Counted from the stretch's first letter, positions 1-7,244 are shown. The stretch: 9,197 bases of DNA from Clostridia bacterium (GCA_017503945.1 JAFVSB010000069.1:1-9197), one strand, 5' to 3'. Notes: a model not told the origin generated them from the letters alone. Translations and numbers: made by a program.

Positions 1-28
1 ATAAAAATGCTTTGGCAAGCATTTTTAT
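1..28. repeat. Perfect 12-bp inverted repeat, possible weak terminator
   Basis: ATAAAAATGCTT (1-12) and AAGCATTTTTAT (17-28) are exact reverse complements around a TGGC loop. The A-rich and T-rich arms look like a bidirectional intrinsic terminator for the lon-engB-pcrA operon. The stem has only two G-C pairs per arm, so it would be weak. It also lies inside an open frame with a good ribosome binding site, so it may simply be coding sequence. Confidence 0.35.
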
Positions 29-55
29 GTTATTTTCATTTAATTTTTCAAGCAT
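1..55 (-). CDS. Start of an unidentified gene downstream of pcrA (partial, cut by window edge)
   Basis: Reading the minus strand, an ATG at 55 opens a frame that stays open to the window edge and gives MLEKLNENNIKMLAKAFL. The start is preceded by AAAAGGA (64-70) at a spacing of about 8 bases, and lies only 20 bp beyond the pcrA stop codon. The same spacing and Shine-Dalgarno style occur throughout this operon, so a fourth cotranscribed gene is plausible. Eighteen residues are too few to name a product. Against it, the last 28 bases form a perfect inverted repeat that could instead be the operon terminator, in which case this short frame means nothing. Confidence 0.45.
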   Translation of the reverse strand, partial: MLEKLNENNIKMLAKAFL

Positions 56-75
56 GATATCAAATCCTTTTCATG

Positions 76-2310
76 TCATATTTTGGTGAGCTTTGCAAAA
101 GAAGCCAGCAGTGTTCTTGTGCCCACATTATCAAATGATATTTCCAGCTGTGTATCGTTTCCTGATGCAGTGACGGAAATGACGAGCCCGTCACCAAACT
201 TTTTGTGATTTACGCGGTCGCCTTTTTTGATGTCACACACAGGCGCCGAAGCTTTAATGTCGGCTCCGCGGGCTACTCTTGGAATAGTCGAAACAGAAGA
301 GGAAGATTTGCTCAGACTAAAAGCAGGTATTGACGAAGGCTTGCGCGCAGAAGGCATGTTGTAGAGAGCATTGAAGCCCGACTGGCGCTTAACCTCGATA
401 TCGAGAAACTCAGGCGGAATTTCCGACACAAAGCGCGAAACTACTCTTGCCTCAGTCTTGCCAAATAGGGTACGCTGCTTGGCATATGTAAGATAGAGCT
501 TCTCTCGGGCACGAGTGATGCCCACATAGCAAAGACGGCGTTCTTCCTCTATGCCGCCTTCTTCCATTTCGCTCATAAAGCTTGGAAACAGCCCCATCTC
601 CATGCCGCACATGAACACCACGGGGAATTCCAGACCCTTGGCGCTGTGCAGAGTCATGAGTACAACGGCGTTTTGCTTTTCATCATAGTTATCTACATCA
701 GACACAAGAGAAATATTATCTAAAAATCCTTCAAAGGTGGGATTTTCTACCTTTTCTTCATATTCGCGTGCTTTGGATTTAAATTCTTCAACATTTTCGA
801 TTCTCGACACTGCGTCTTCAGGAGGACTATCGAGAAGCAATCTCGATACATAGCCCGTCACAGAAAGCAGTTCATCAATGAGCTCGGTCACCGAAACTGA
901 ATTGACCTTTGCTCTGAGTGCCTTTATCATATTGGCGAATTCGGTGATTTTGGAATTAGCTCTGCCAAACATCTCGGAATATGAGCCGTCGGTGATGATG
1001 TCAAACATGCTCCTGCCCACACTTTGTGCAAATGTCTGAAGCTTTTGAACTGTAGAGTCACCTATTCCCCTCTTGGGCACATTGATTATGCGGGTGAGAT
1101 TCTGGTCATCATCGGGATTGAAAAGCACTCTAAGATATGACAAAATGTCTTTGATTTCTTTGCGGTCATAGAATCTGAGCCCTGCAAGAATACGATATGG
1201 GCAGGTGAGATTTTCTTCAAACGCACGAGTTTGTGCATTGGTGCGATAAAGAATAGCAAAGTCGGAATATTTGTAACCCTTCTCAGAGATGAGCTTTTCT
1301 ATCTGATTGTTTACATACACAGCCTCGCTCACCTGATCACCCAGGGCGCGGTGAATGATTTTTTCGCCATCACCCGCATCAGTCCACAAGCTTTTGGATT
1401 TGCGGTTGCGGTTGTTGGCAATGACCTTGTTGGCAGCGGTGAGGATGTTCTGAGTGGAGCGATAGTTCTGCTCAAGCTTAACCACCTTTGCCTCATCAAA
1501 GCACTTTTCAAAATTGAGAATATTGCTTATATCGGCACCGCGGAATTTGTAGATGCTCTGGTCATCATCACCCACAACACATATGTTGCGGTTTTTCTTG
1601 GCAAGCATTTCCACAAGCTTATACTGGCAGCCGTTGGTGTCCTGATATTCATCTACCAAAATATATTTGAATTTGTTCTGATAATACTCAAGCACATCGG
1701 GGCATTTTTTGAAAAGCTCCACTGTCTTTGCAATGAGGTCATCAAAATCAAGAGCGTTGTTGAGCCTGAGGGTCTTTTCATACTCGCTGTAGAGCCTTGC
1801 ATACTGGCGGTCACGATAGTTTGAGCCGCTTGCTGCCTCGAATTCGGCGGTGGATATGTCTTTATTTTTGCAATCGCTTATGCGGGAAATGACGGATTTG
1901 ATGGGGAAATTTTCCTCATTGAGACCTGCCGCTTTGATGCAATCCTTGACTATGCGCTTTTGGTCATTGGCGTCATATATAGTGAACTCACTCTTGTAGC
2001 CAAGATGGGTGATGTCGCGACGCAAGATGCGCACACAACATGAATGGAAGGTGCGAATCCAGATGTCATCGGCAGCTTCGGGCACAAGTGAGGCTATGCG
2101 CTCGCGCATTTCGGCGGCGGCTTTGTTGGTAAAGGTGATGGCAAGAATCTGCCATGGTCGTGCAAGAGATTGCTCCAATATATATGCCACACGCCTTGTG
2201 AGCACAGTGGTCTTGCCGCTGCCTGCTCCTGCAAGCACCAAAAGAGGACCCTCGGTGGTGAGGACTGCTTCTTTTTGTTTGTCATTTAAACCGTTTAGTA
2301 TTTCACTCAT
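76..2310 (-). CDS. pcrA: ATP-dependent 3'-5' DNA helicase PcrA/UvrD family
   Basis: Superfamily 1A helicase that unwinds DNA in nucleotide-excision repair and replication restart and removes RecA and stalled RNA polymerase; cytoplasmic. All core motifs are present over 744 residues: Q-motif glutamine near 12, Walker A GAGSGKT at 28-34, motif II DEYQD at 220-224, motif III GDDDQSIYKFRGA at 247-259, QNYRS at 281-285, motif V TLHSAKGLEF at 553-562 and motif VI EERRLCYVGITRA at 589-601. After a low-complexity serine-rich linker (about 655-675) a C-terminal module (about 697-744, GDRVNHKKFGDG) matches the PcrA Tudor-like tail known to contact RNA polymerase. The frame also has an ATG at 2325, but GGGGGA seven bases before the ATG at 2310 decides for 2310. 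It overlaps the engB end by 8 bp (ATGAGTGA), which suggests translational coupling. Confidence 0.96.
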   Translation of the reverse strand: MSEILNGLNDKQKEAVLTTEGPLLVLAGAGSGKTTVLTRRVAYILEQSLARPWQILAITFTNKAAAEMRERIASLVPEAADDIWIRTFHSCCVRILRRDITHLGYKSEFTIYDANDQKRIVKDCIKAAGLNEENFPIKSVISRISDCKNKDISTAEFEAASGSNYRDRQYARLYSEYEKTLRLNNALDFDDLIAKTVELFKKCPDVLEYYQNKFKYILVDEYQDTNGCQYKLVEMLAKKNRNICVVGDDDQSIYKFRGADISNILNFEKCFDEAKVVKLEQNYRSTQNILTAANKVIANNRNRKSKSLWTDAGDGEKIIHRALGDQVSEAVYVNNQIEKLISEKGYKYSDFAILYRTNAQTRAFEENLTCPYRILAGLRFYDRKEIKDILSYLRVLFNPDDDQNLTRIINVPKRGIGDSTVQKLQTFAQSVGRSMFDIITDGSYSEMFGRANSKITEFANMIKALRAKVNSVSVTELIDELLSVTGYVSRLLLDSPPEDAVSRIENVEEFKSKAREYEEKVENPTFEGFLDNISLVSDVDNYDEKQNAVVLMTLHSAKGLEFPVVFMCGMEMGLFPSFMSEMEEGGIEEERRLCYVGITRAREKLYLTYAKQRTLFGKTEARVVSRFVSEIPPEFLDIEVKRQSGFNALYNMPSARKPSSIPAFSLSKSSSSVSTIPRVARGADIKASAPVCDIKKGDRVNHKKFGDGLVISVTASGNDTQLEISFDNVGTRTLLASFAKLTKI

Positions 2311-2911
2311 TGTTTTGTCCCCCATTGTCTAACACAATTTCGTTTACATAGCACCAAAATTCCTCAACTCCTGTGCCATTGACGGCAGAAAAAGGAATGA
2401 TGATGTCATCTCCGCCAAGCTCCAAAGTGGTGATGACTCTGCGTATGGCATCGTCACGCTGCGAAGGTTTTAACTTGTCGAACTTGGTGGCAACCACCAC
2501 TGCTCTGTCACACACCTCGCGAATGAACGAAAGCATGAGCTTGTCATCATCGGTGGGAGCATGGCGGCTGTCTACCAGAAGAATAACCTGACTGAGTGTG
2601 GAGCGGGTGTGAAGATAGGTTTCTATCATTTGGCCCCATTTGCGTTTTTCTTCTTTGGACACTCTGGCAAAGCCATAGCCCGGCAGGTCCACAAAATTGA
2701 TGCAGTCATCTATGTTGAAAAAATTGATGGTGGCGGTTTTGCCCGGCTTGCCGCTTACGCGCGCAAGGCTTTTGCGGTTGAGAAGCTTGTTTATAAGCGA
2801 CGATTTGCCCACATTTGACCTGCCTGCAAAGGCGAGATCGGGGAAATCGGTCTTGGGATACTGATTTGGTCTGACGGCAGAAATCGTCAGAGATACATTA
2901 TGAATATTCAT
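2303..2911 (-). CDS. engB: Ribosome-biogenesis GTP-binding protein EngB (YsxC/YihA)
   Basis: Small TRAFAC-class GTPase needed for late assembly of the large ribosomal subunit; cytoplasmic. It has 202 residues, a normal length for the family. G1 GRSNVGKSS is at 30-38, the switch-I region PGKTATINFF at 56-65, G3 DLPGYG at 75-80, G4 TKFDK at 142-146 and G5 SAVNG at 175-179. The family hallmark DLPGYGFARV is intact. AAAGGAG precedes the ATG at 2911 with about seven bases between. It lies 21 bp after lon and overlaps pcrA by 8 bp, so it is the middle gene of an operon. The lon-engB order is the same as lonA-ysxC in Bacillus subtilis. All nucleotide-binding elements are intact. Confidence 0.96.
   Translation of the reverse strand: MNIHNVSLTISAVRPNQYPKTDFPDLAFAGRSNVGKSSLINKLLNRKSLARVSGKPGKTATINFFNIDDCINFVDLPGYGFARVSKEEKRKWGQMIETYLHTRSTLSQVILLVDSRHAPTDDDKLMLSFIREVCDRAVVVATKFDKLKPSQRDDAIRRVITTLELGGDDIIIPFSAVNGTGVEEFWCYVNEIVLDNGGQNNE
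2318..2323 (-). promoter_or_regulatory. Ribosome binding site deciding the pcrA start
   Basis: GGGGGA on the minus strand sits seven bases before the ATG at 2310. No comparable purine run precedes the upstream in-frame ATG at 2325, whose own codon overlaps this site. The shorter N-terminus MSEILNGLNDKQKEAV also begins where PcrA proteins usually begin. Confidence 0.7.
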
Positions 2912-2932
2912 GCATTTTCTCCTTTTGAGCGT

Positions 2933-5269
2933 TTACACCAAGGCAGTTTTCAATACTGTGTCCATTGTGTCTGCCACAACGAAGTTCATTTTGGTGCGCA
3001 CTTCTTCGGGGATGTCTTCAATATCTTTGGTGTTTGGCTGAGGAATGAGCACAGTTTTGATGCCCATACGATATGCTGCGAGAGCTTTTTCGCGAAGTCC
3101 GCCTATGGGCAGAATGCGGCCAGTGATGGTGATTTCACCTGTCATTGCCACCTTTTTGCTCACTTTTTTGCCTGTGAGAGCAGAGATGAGAGCTGTGGCT
3201 ATGGTGATGCCTGCCGAAGGACCATCTTTGGGCACTGCGCCCTCAGGCACATGAATGTGAATGTCATAATGCTTGTGAAATTCGGGGTCGATGCCAAATC
3301 TGGAGGCATTTGCCCTGATGTAGCTGACGGCTGCTTTGGCTGATTCTTTCATCACATCACCAAGCTGACCTGTGAGCTCAAGCGCGCCCTGACCTTCCAT
3401 GAGATTGACCTCTATGCACAAGGTGTCACCGCCATACATGGTCCATGCAAGACCTGTGGCAACTCCAACTTCGTCTTTCTTGACATTTTCATTGTCGCGG
3501 AAGATGCGTGTGCCAAGATAGGTCTCGATGTTTTTGCCACTCACGCTGATGCTCTTTTTGGTGCCCGATACGATTGCGCGAGCAGCCTTTCGCATAATCT
3601 CGCCTATGCGGCGTTCAAGCTCTCTTACGCCCGATTCTCTTGTGTAGCAGTTGACTATCTCAAGAATGGCTTCATCGGAAATGCGCACATGCGACTTTTT
3701 GAGACCATGCTCTTTTATCTGCTTGGGAATTATATATTCTTTGGCAATAGCAAGCTTTTCGCGGTCAGTGTAGCCATCAAGCTCGATGACCTCCATACGG
3801 TCAAGGAGGGGTCTGTCGATAGAATCAAGAGAGTTGGCAGTGGTAAGAAAAAGCACATCAGACAGGTCATATTCAAGCTCTACATAGTGGTCACGGAAAG
3901 AAAAATTCTGTTCACTGTCAAGCACTTCCAAAAGTGCCGCCGAAGTGGAGCCTCTGTGATCTGCGCCGAGCTTGTCGATCTCGTCGAGTAAAATGAGTGG
4001 ATTTGAGGTGCCTGCCTGTTTGAGTGCCGATATGATACGGCCGGGCATTGCGCCGATATAGGTCTTGCGGTGACCGCGAATTTCAGCTTCATCTTTCACG
4101 CCGCCAAGCGACATGCGCACATATTTGCGCCCCAAAGCTCTGGCAATGGACTTGGCAACCGAGGTTTTGCCCACTCCCGGAGGTCCTACAAGGCAGATGA
4201 TGGGCGATTTTTTGCCGCCCGACAAGGTGCGCACAGCCAAAAATTCCACAATGCGCTCTTTAACCTTTTTCATGCCGTAGTGGTCTTCGTCAAGAATCTG
4301 AGCCGCAACGGCGAGGTCTTTATTTTCTTCGTCTTTAATGTTCCATGGTATCTGAGTGAGCCAGTCAAGATAGCCCCTGATGACGGTGGCATCGGGGTTA
4401 CCCGGTTGCATGCGTTCAAGCCTTGATAGCTCTTTTTCGGCTTTTTTCAAAACTGCCTCAGGTGCATTGAGCGCTTTGAGCTTTGCAAAGATAGCTTCGC
4501 TCTCGGATTCGATGTCATCACCCTCGCCGAGCTCGTCTTTAATGACCTTTATCTGCTCACGGAGATAATACTCCCTCTGGTTTTTGTCAATTTTATCTTT
4601 GACCTTATGCCTGATGGAATGTTCAAGACGGAGAATTTCGATCTCGGAATGAAGCACCGAAAGGATTTTTTCCATGCGGTCTATCACATCAAACTCTTCG
4701 AGAATTTGCTGTTTGGTTTCAAGGTCAGTAGCAAGAGCCGCCGCCACAATATCGGCAAACTGCTCGGCATCGGAAATACCAGCAGGTGGGGTCATTGCTT
4801 CTTTTTCAAATTTGCCCATGAGAGAAAAATATGTGCCGCACATTTTGGTTATTTCGCGGATATAGGCATCTTCGGTGAGGCGCTGCTCCTCGGTCTTTTC
4901 ACCATAGGCGGCGTATTCTGTGACCACACATTCAAAATATGGCGAGGTGCAGGTGAACTCCTCGACCTTGGCGCGTGCAATACCCTCAACGAGTATGCGC
5001 ACATCATCTTCCGACACTTTTAAAATCTGCTTTACTCTGGCAATTGTGCCCACGCTGTAGAGGTCATCAGGAGTGACGGTCTCCATGTCGGGGTCTTTTT
5101 GGGCAAGGAGCAAAAGCAGCTGGTCTTCTATCATGCATTCTTCAATGGCACTGATAGACTTGGAACGGCCAACATCAAAGTGTATTATCATATATGGAAA
5201 AACAGGGAGCCCCCTGAGAGGAAGCACCGGCAGTGTTGAAGTTTTTATTGCTTGAATATTATTTTTCAT
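2933..5269 (-). CDS. lon: ATP-dependent serine protease Lon (LonA type)
   Basis: Hexameric AAA+ protease that unfolds and degrades damaged and short-lived regulatory proteins in the cytoplasm. The 778-residue product has the full LonA layout: N-terminal substrate-recognition domain (from about 12, LPVLPLRGLPVFP), a charged helical region (about 185-300), AAA+ module with Walker A GPPGVGKT at 362-369 and Walker B LILLDEID at 425-432, and the C-terminal protease domain with catalytic Ser685 in PKDGPSAG and Lys728 in GLREK. Their spacing of 43 residues equals that of the E. coli pair S679/K722. An in-frame ATG exists at 5308, but it would lie just upstream of the expected transcription start, whereas AAAGGAG sits nine bases before the ATG at 5269. 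First gene of the minus-strand operon. I see no heat-shock repressor box. Confidence 0.97.
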   Translation of the reverse strand: MKNNIQAIKTSTLPVLPLRGLPVFPYMIIHFDVGRSKSISAIEECMIEDQLLLLLAQKDPDMETVTPDDLYSVGTIARVKQILKVSEDDVRILVEGIARAKVEEFTCTSPYFECVVTEYAAYGEKTEEQRLTEDAYIREITKMCGTYFSLMGKFEKEAMTPPAGISDAEQFADIVAAALATDLETKQQILEEFDVIDRMEKILSVLHSEIEILRLEHSIRHKVKDKIDKNQREYYLREQIKVIKDELGEGDDIESESEAIFAKLKALNAPEAVLKKAEKELSRLERMQPGNPDATVIRGYLDWLTQIPWNIKDEENKDLAVAAQILDEDHYGMKKVKERIVEFLAVRTLSGGKKSPIICLVGPPGVGKTSVAKSIARALGRKYVRMSLGGVKDEAEIRGHRKTYIGAMPGRIISALKQAGTSNPLILLDEIDKLGADHRGSTSAALLEVLDSEQNFSFRDHYVELEYDLSDVLFLTTANSLDSIDRPLLDRMEVIELDGYTDREKLAIAKEYIIPKQIKEHGLKKSHVRISDEAILEIVNCYTRESGVRELERRIGEIMRKAARAIVSGTKKSISVSGKNIETYLGTRIFRDNENVKKDEVGVATGLAWTMYGGDTLCIEVNLMEGQGALELTGQLGDVMKESAKAAVSYIRANASRFGIDPEFHKHYDIHIHVPEGAVPKDGPSAGITIATALISALTGKKVSKKVAMTGEITITGRILPIGGLREKALAAYRMGIKTVLIPQPNTKDIEDIPEEVRTKMNFVVADTMDTVLKTALV

Positions 5270-5278
5270 GAGTGCGTT

Positions 5279-5285
5279 CTCCTTT
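5279..5285 (-). promoter_or_regulatory. Ribosome binding site deciding the lon start
   Basis: AAAGGAG on the minus strand lies nine bases before the ATG at 5269. It falls within the codons that would follow the alternative ATG at 5308, which has no Shine-Dalgarno sequence and would lie upstream of the transcript start predicted from the promoter at 5311-5339. Confidence 0.75.
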
Positions 5286-5310
5286 GGAGTGTAGAAATAT
5301 ACCAACATAT

Positions 5311-5339
5311 ATTATACTAAAGCCATGCGATTATTGCAA
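5311..5339 (-). promoter_or_regulatory. Sigma-A-type promoter of the lon-engB-pcrA operon
   Basis: On the minus strand, TTGCAA (5334-5339) and TATAAT (5311-5316) are separated by exactly 17 bases. The -10 box is perfect and the -35 box matches four of six consensus bases. Transcription would start near 5304, giving a leader of about 35 nt that contains the lon ribosome binding site. A half-site pair ATTTGA/TCAAAT (5355-5360 and 5376-5381) lies upstream of the -35 box, with no recognised regulator. Confidence 0.8.
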
Positions 5340-5360
5340 GAGGAATTTTCAAGAATTTGA

Positions 5361-5389
5361 GTATATGAAAAACCTTCAAATCATATGAT
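5361..5389 (+). promoter_or_regulatory. Candidate sigma-E-type promoter for spoIIP
   Basis: GTATATG (5361-5367) and CATATGAT (5382-5389) are 14 bases apart. These match five of seven and six of eight positions of the mother-cell sigma-E consensus (KMATATT, 14-15 bp, CATACAMT). spoIIP is sigma-E dependent in Bacillus subtilis, which makes the site sensible, but the match is imperfect and the region is AT-rich, so chance is possible. The -10 overlaps a perfect 10-bp palindrome ATCATATGAT. It would give a leader of about 105 nt. I see no convincing vegetative promoter in this gap. Confidence 0.35.
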
Positions 5390-5486
5390 ATTAATGTTAG
5401 CAACTGTGTTAATATATGAGCTGTTATAAATTATTGTTTAGTGATTTATCTTCCAAGAAAGTTTGAATTTAGTTAGTACTGCATCG

Positions 5487-5492
5487 AAAGGA
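5487..5492 (+). promoter_or_regulatory. Ribosome binding site deciding the spoIIP start
   Basis: AAAGGA lies nine bases before the ATG at 5502. The longer frame starting with TTG at 5463 has no Shine-Dalgarno sequence and would add 13 residues not expected before the N-terminal membrane anchor. Confidence 0.65.
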
Positions 5493-5501
5493 AAATATAC
5501 A

Positions 5502-6626
5502 ATGAACAGGCCATATAAAAAACAACATATATACACCTTTGTGCTTGGGAGAAAAAGTGTTGGGGTTTTAGTGTGTGTGATTGCAGCTATGATAGTGGGT
5601 ACAATGTTTGCATATCCACTTAGTGAAAACCAAAGCACGATATACACAGAATTTCTCAAGCTATGTTCATCACATCTTCTTGGCACGAGCACGCCGAAAG
5701 CTGCAAACACTCTTACCTACATTGGTGCTGATGACATCATGCGTCAGGCATCGCCAATTTTTGCACCGAGTGAAAAGGCAGTGAGCGTGTTCAGTCCCAA
5801 AAGAGCCGACATGAGCGATATAACTGAGGCTAAAAAGGAGGTTGAGAGCGAAAAAAAACCGCCTGACAAATCTGGCGGTCCAAAGGAAAAGGCAGTGGTA
5901 TCACAAAATCTTAAGCTTTCAAATGCCACCGACTACAAAATCGACGCTCAAGCTCTTGCAGCTGCACAGCGAAGCTACAATGCACTTGGAAGCGAGCCAA
6001 AAGTGCTTGTGATGCACACCCACGGCTGCGAAACCTACACTGGCAAAAACGGAGTAGGACTCGGCTCTGCAGGCACCTACCGAAGTACCGATAATGAGAA
6101 TAATGTGGTACATATAGGGGAGCTGCTAACCGAAGAACTCAAAAAGCGCGGCATAAACGCCATACACGACAAGACTCTGTGCGACTATCCTTCATACAAC
6201 AGTGCTTACAAAACCGCCATGGGGCTGAACGACTGGTACATAAACAAGTATCCGTCGATTGAATTTGTGTTTGATATTCACAGAGACGCCATTGCCGAAG
6301 ATGACGGCACACCTGTGAAGCTGACGGCGGAAATCGACGGTCAAAAATGCGCTCAGGCGATGATAGTGTGCGGTACCGATAAGCTGGGGCTTCCCCACCC
6401 CTATTGGAAAGACAACCTCATACTTGCACTCAAAATACAAAAATATCTCGAGGACAAATATCCCGGGTTTATGAGACCTGTGAATCTGAGAGAAGAACGC
6501 TTCAACATGCACCAGACCAAAGGGTCGCTTATATTTGAAATAGGCACCCACGGCAACACCATGCAAGAGGCCGAGTTGAGCATAAAATATCTTGCAGAGG
6601 GCATTGCAGGCGTTATTGGCAATTGA
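5502..6626 (+). CDS. spoIIP: Stage II sporulation protein P, engulfment peptidoglycan hydrolase
   Basis: Membrane-anchored cell-wall amidase/endopeptidase that, with SpoIID and SpoIIM, thins septal peptidoglycan so the mother cell can engulf the forespore. The 374-residue protein has a short basic N-terminus, one membrane segment at about 18-40, a charged Lys/Glu/Pro linker (about 95-135), and a C-terminal SpoIIP catalytic domain from about 166. Probable metal/catalytic residues lie in HTHGCE (172-177), the YRSTDNENNVVHIGE block (193-207, His204), DIHRD (258-262) and FEIGTHGN (Glu346). The frame could begin with TTG at 5463, but AAAGGA at 5487-5492, nine bases before the ATG at 5502, and the position of the membrane segment favour 5502. 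Divergent from lon; its stop codon overlaps the -35 box of the next gene's promoter. An A8 run with a hairpin lies inside the linker-coding part. Confidence 0.94.
   Translation: MNRPYKKQHIYTFVLGRKSVGVLVCVIAAMIVGTMFAYPLSENQSTIYTEFLKLCSSHLLGTSTPKAANTLTYIGADDIMRQASPIFAPSEKAVSVFSPKRADMSDITEAKKEVESEKKPPDKSGGPKEKAVVSQNLKLSNATDYKIDAQALAAAQRSYNALGSEPKVLVMHTHGCETYTGKNGVGLGSAGTYRSTDNENNVVHIGELLTEELKKRGINAIHDKTLCDYPSYNSAYKTAMGLNDWYINKYPSIEFVFDIHRDAIAEDDGTPVKLTAEIDGQKCAQAMIVCGTDKLGLPHPYWKDNLILALKIQKYLEDKYPGFMRPVNLREERFNMHQTKGSLIFEIGTHGNTMQEAELSIKYLAEGIAGVIGN
5851..5879 (-). terminator. Antisense intrinsic-terminator-like element inside spoIIP
   Basis: Read on the minus strand, ACCGCC (5879-5874) and GGCGGT (5863-5858) form a G/C-rich six-bp stem around a ten-base loop, whose GA/TC bases could pair further. 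The stem is followed at once by a run of T residues, eight including the last paired base. This has the form of an intrinsic terminator against antisense transcription. On the plus strand the same bases encode the Lys-Lys-Pro-Pro linker of SpoIIP, so it may be a coincidence of codon choice. Confidence 0.35.
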
Positions 6627-6651
6627 CAAAGGAAAATATTTGATATATAAT
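6623..6651 (+). promoter_or_regulatory. Perfect-consensus sigma-A promoter upstream of the membrane-protein gene
   Basis: TTGACA (6623-6628) and TATAAT (6646-6651) are separated by exactly 17 bases, matching the vegetative consensus at all twelve positions. The -35 hexamer overlaps the spoIIP stop codon (TGA at 6624-6626). Transcription would begin near 6658, giving a leader of about 29 nt with AGGAGG before the start codon at 6687. It implies strong, sporulation-independent expression of the downstream gene unless a repressor acts. Confidence 0.85.
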
Positions 6652-6686
6652 TAAAAAAGTGTTAGACTTAGCATCAGGAGGCACAA

Positions 6687-7244
6687 ATGAAAAAGAAACC
6701 CATAAATCTCAAATATATAATCACAGTGTCTACTCTTTTGTCGGCAGTATTTTTGTTTTTCAACTGGTTCACTCTGTCGATTCCCGTGCTTGAATCTTTT
6801 TTGGAGTCGGGGTCATTTTCGGTGTCATTTTTCACACTGCCTCAGCTCATTGAAGAAAACGCTCTTGGCCTTATTACAAGGCTTGGCGGCAAAGGTACAT
6901 CTATCATGACGCTTTTGCTTTGCGCCCTGCTCAAATATATGTGCGTGCTATCGGCCGGCTTTGCAATTTTTGGTATATGCAAAATGTGGAAATATGACAA
7001 AAGCACAAGATTTATTTTTTCATCACAGGTCATTGCGCTTGCGCTTCAGGTGTTGTCATTTTTGGTGATTCTCATCATCAACATCTTCATGGCTATGTAT
7101 GCAGACTCTATTGCACAATCACTTAAGCTTGAAGAAGACCTTTTGCAGTTTCATTTTATTCCCACGGTGTGGCTTTGCCTTTCGACCATCTCGGCAATCG
7201 CATCACTCGTGACATGGCATCTCCATTCAAAAGAAAGCGAATAA
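6687..7244 (+). CDS. Four-helix integral membrane protein of unknown function
   Basis: I do not recognise this 185-residue protein. It has a short basic start (MKKKPINLK), then four likely membrane segments at about 9-31, 73-97, 109-137 and 157-177. Between the first and second is a loop of about 40 residues with acidic and Phe/Ser-rich stretches, and between the second and third a basic turn (KMWKYDKSTR) that by the positive-inside rule should be cytoplasmic, which places both termini inside. No signal peptidase site, catalytic motif or metal ligand set is visible. AGGAGG at 6676-6681, five bases before the ATG, is a near-ideal ribosome binding site. It has its own consensus promoter and ends before the shared terminator, so it is probably a monocistronic unit, possibly also reached by read-through from spoIIP. 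Codon use looks like that of its neighbours. Confidence 0.85.
   Translation: MKKKPINLKYIITVSTLLSAVFLFFNWFTLSIPVLESFLESGSFSVSFFTLPQLIEENALGLITRLGGKGTSIMTLLLCALLKYMCVLSAGFAIFGICKMWKYDKSTRFIFSSQVIALALQVLSFLVILIINIFMAMYADSIAQSLKLEEDLLQFHFIPTVWLCLSTISAIASLVTWHLHSKESE

Noticed and set aside
1231..1824. A 197-codon plus-strand open frame opposite pcrA
   Set aside because: It is antisense to the conserved helicase core, its translation is low-complexity hydrophobic sequence with no family resemblance, and it has no ribosome binding site I trust. It is a shadow of the codon bias of pcrA.
2900..3343. A 147-codon plus-strand open frame opposite the lon 3' end
   Set aside because: It is rich in His, Cys and Phe, typical of the antisense of a real gene, and lies opposite the conserved Lon protease domain. 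Similar antisense frames at 3689-3991, 4070-4426 and 4607-5023 were dropped for the same reason.
5267..5400. Possible heat-shock operators (CtsR heptad repeat or HrcA CIRCE element) upstream of lon
   Set aside because: Only isolated partial matches occur (for example GCACTC near the start codon and ATTTGA near -55). No tandem GGTCAAA-type heptads and no TTAGCACTC/GAGTGCTAA pair are present.
5309..5501. Riboswitch, small RNA or extra small gene in the lon/spoIIP gap
   Set aside because: I see no structured leader, no terminator-like hairpin and no short frame with a ribosome binding site other than the spoIIP start.
6192..6629. A 145-codon minus-strand open frame opposite spoIIP
   Set aside because: It covers exactly the conserved catalytic domain of SpoIIP on the other strand and has no recognisable features of its own.
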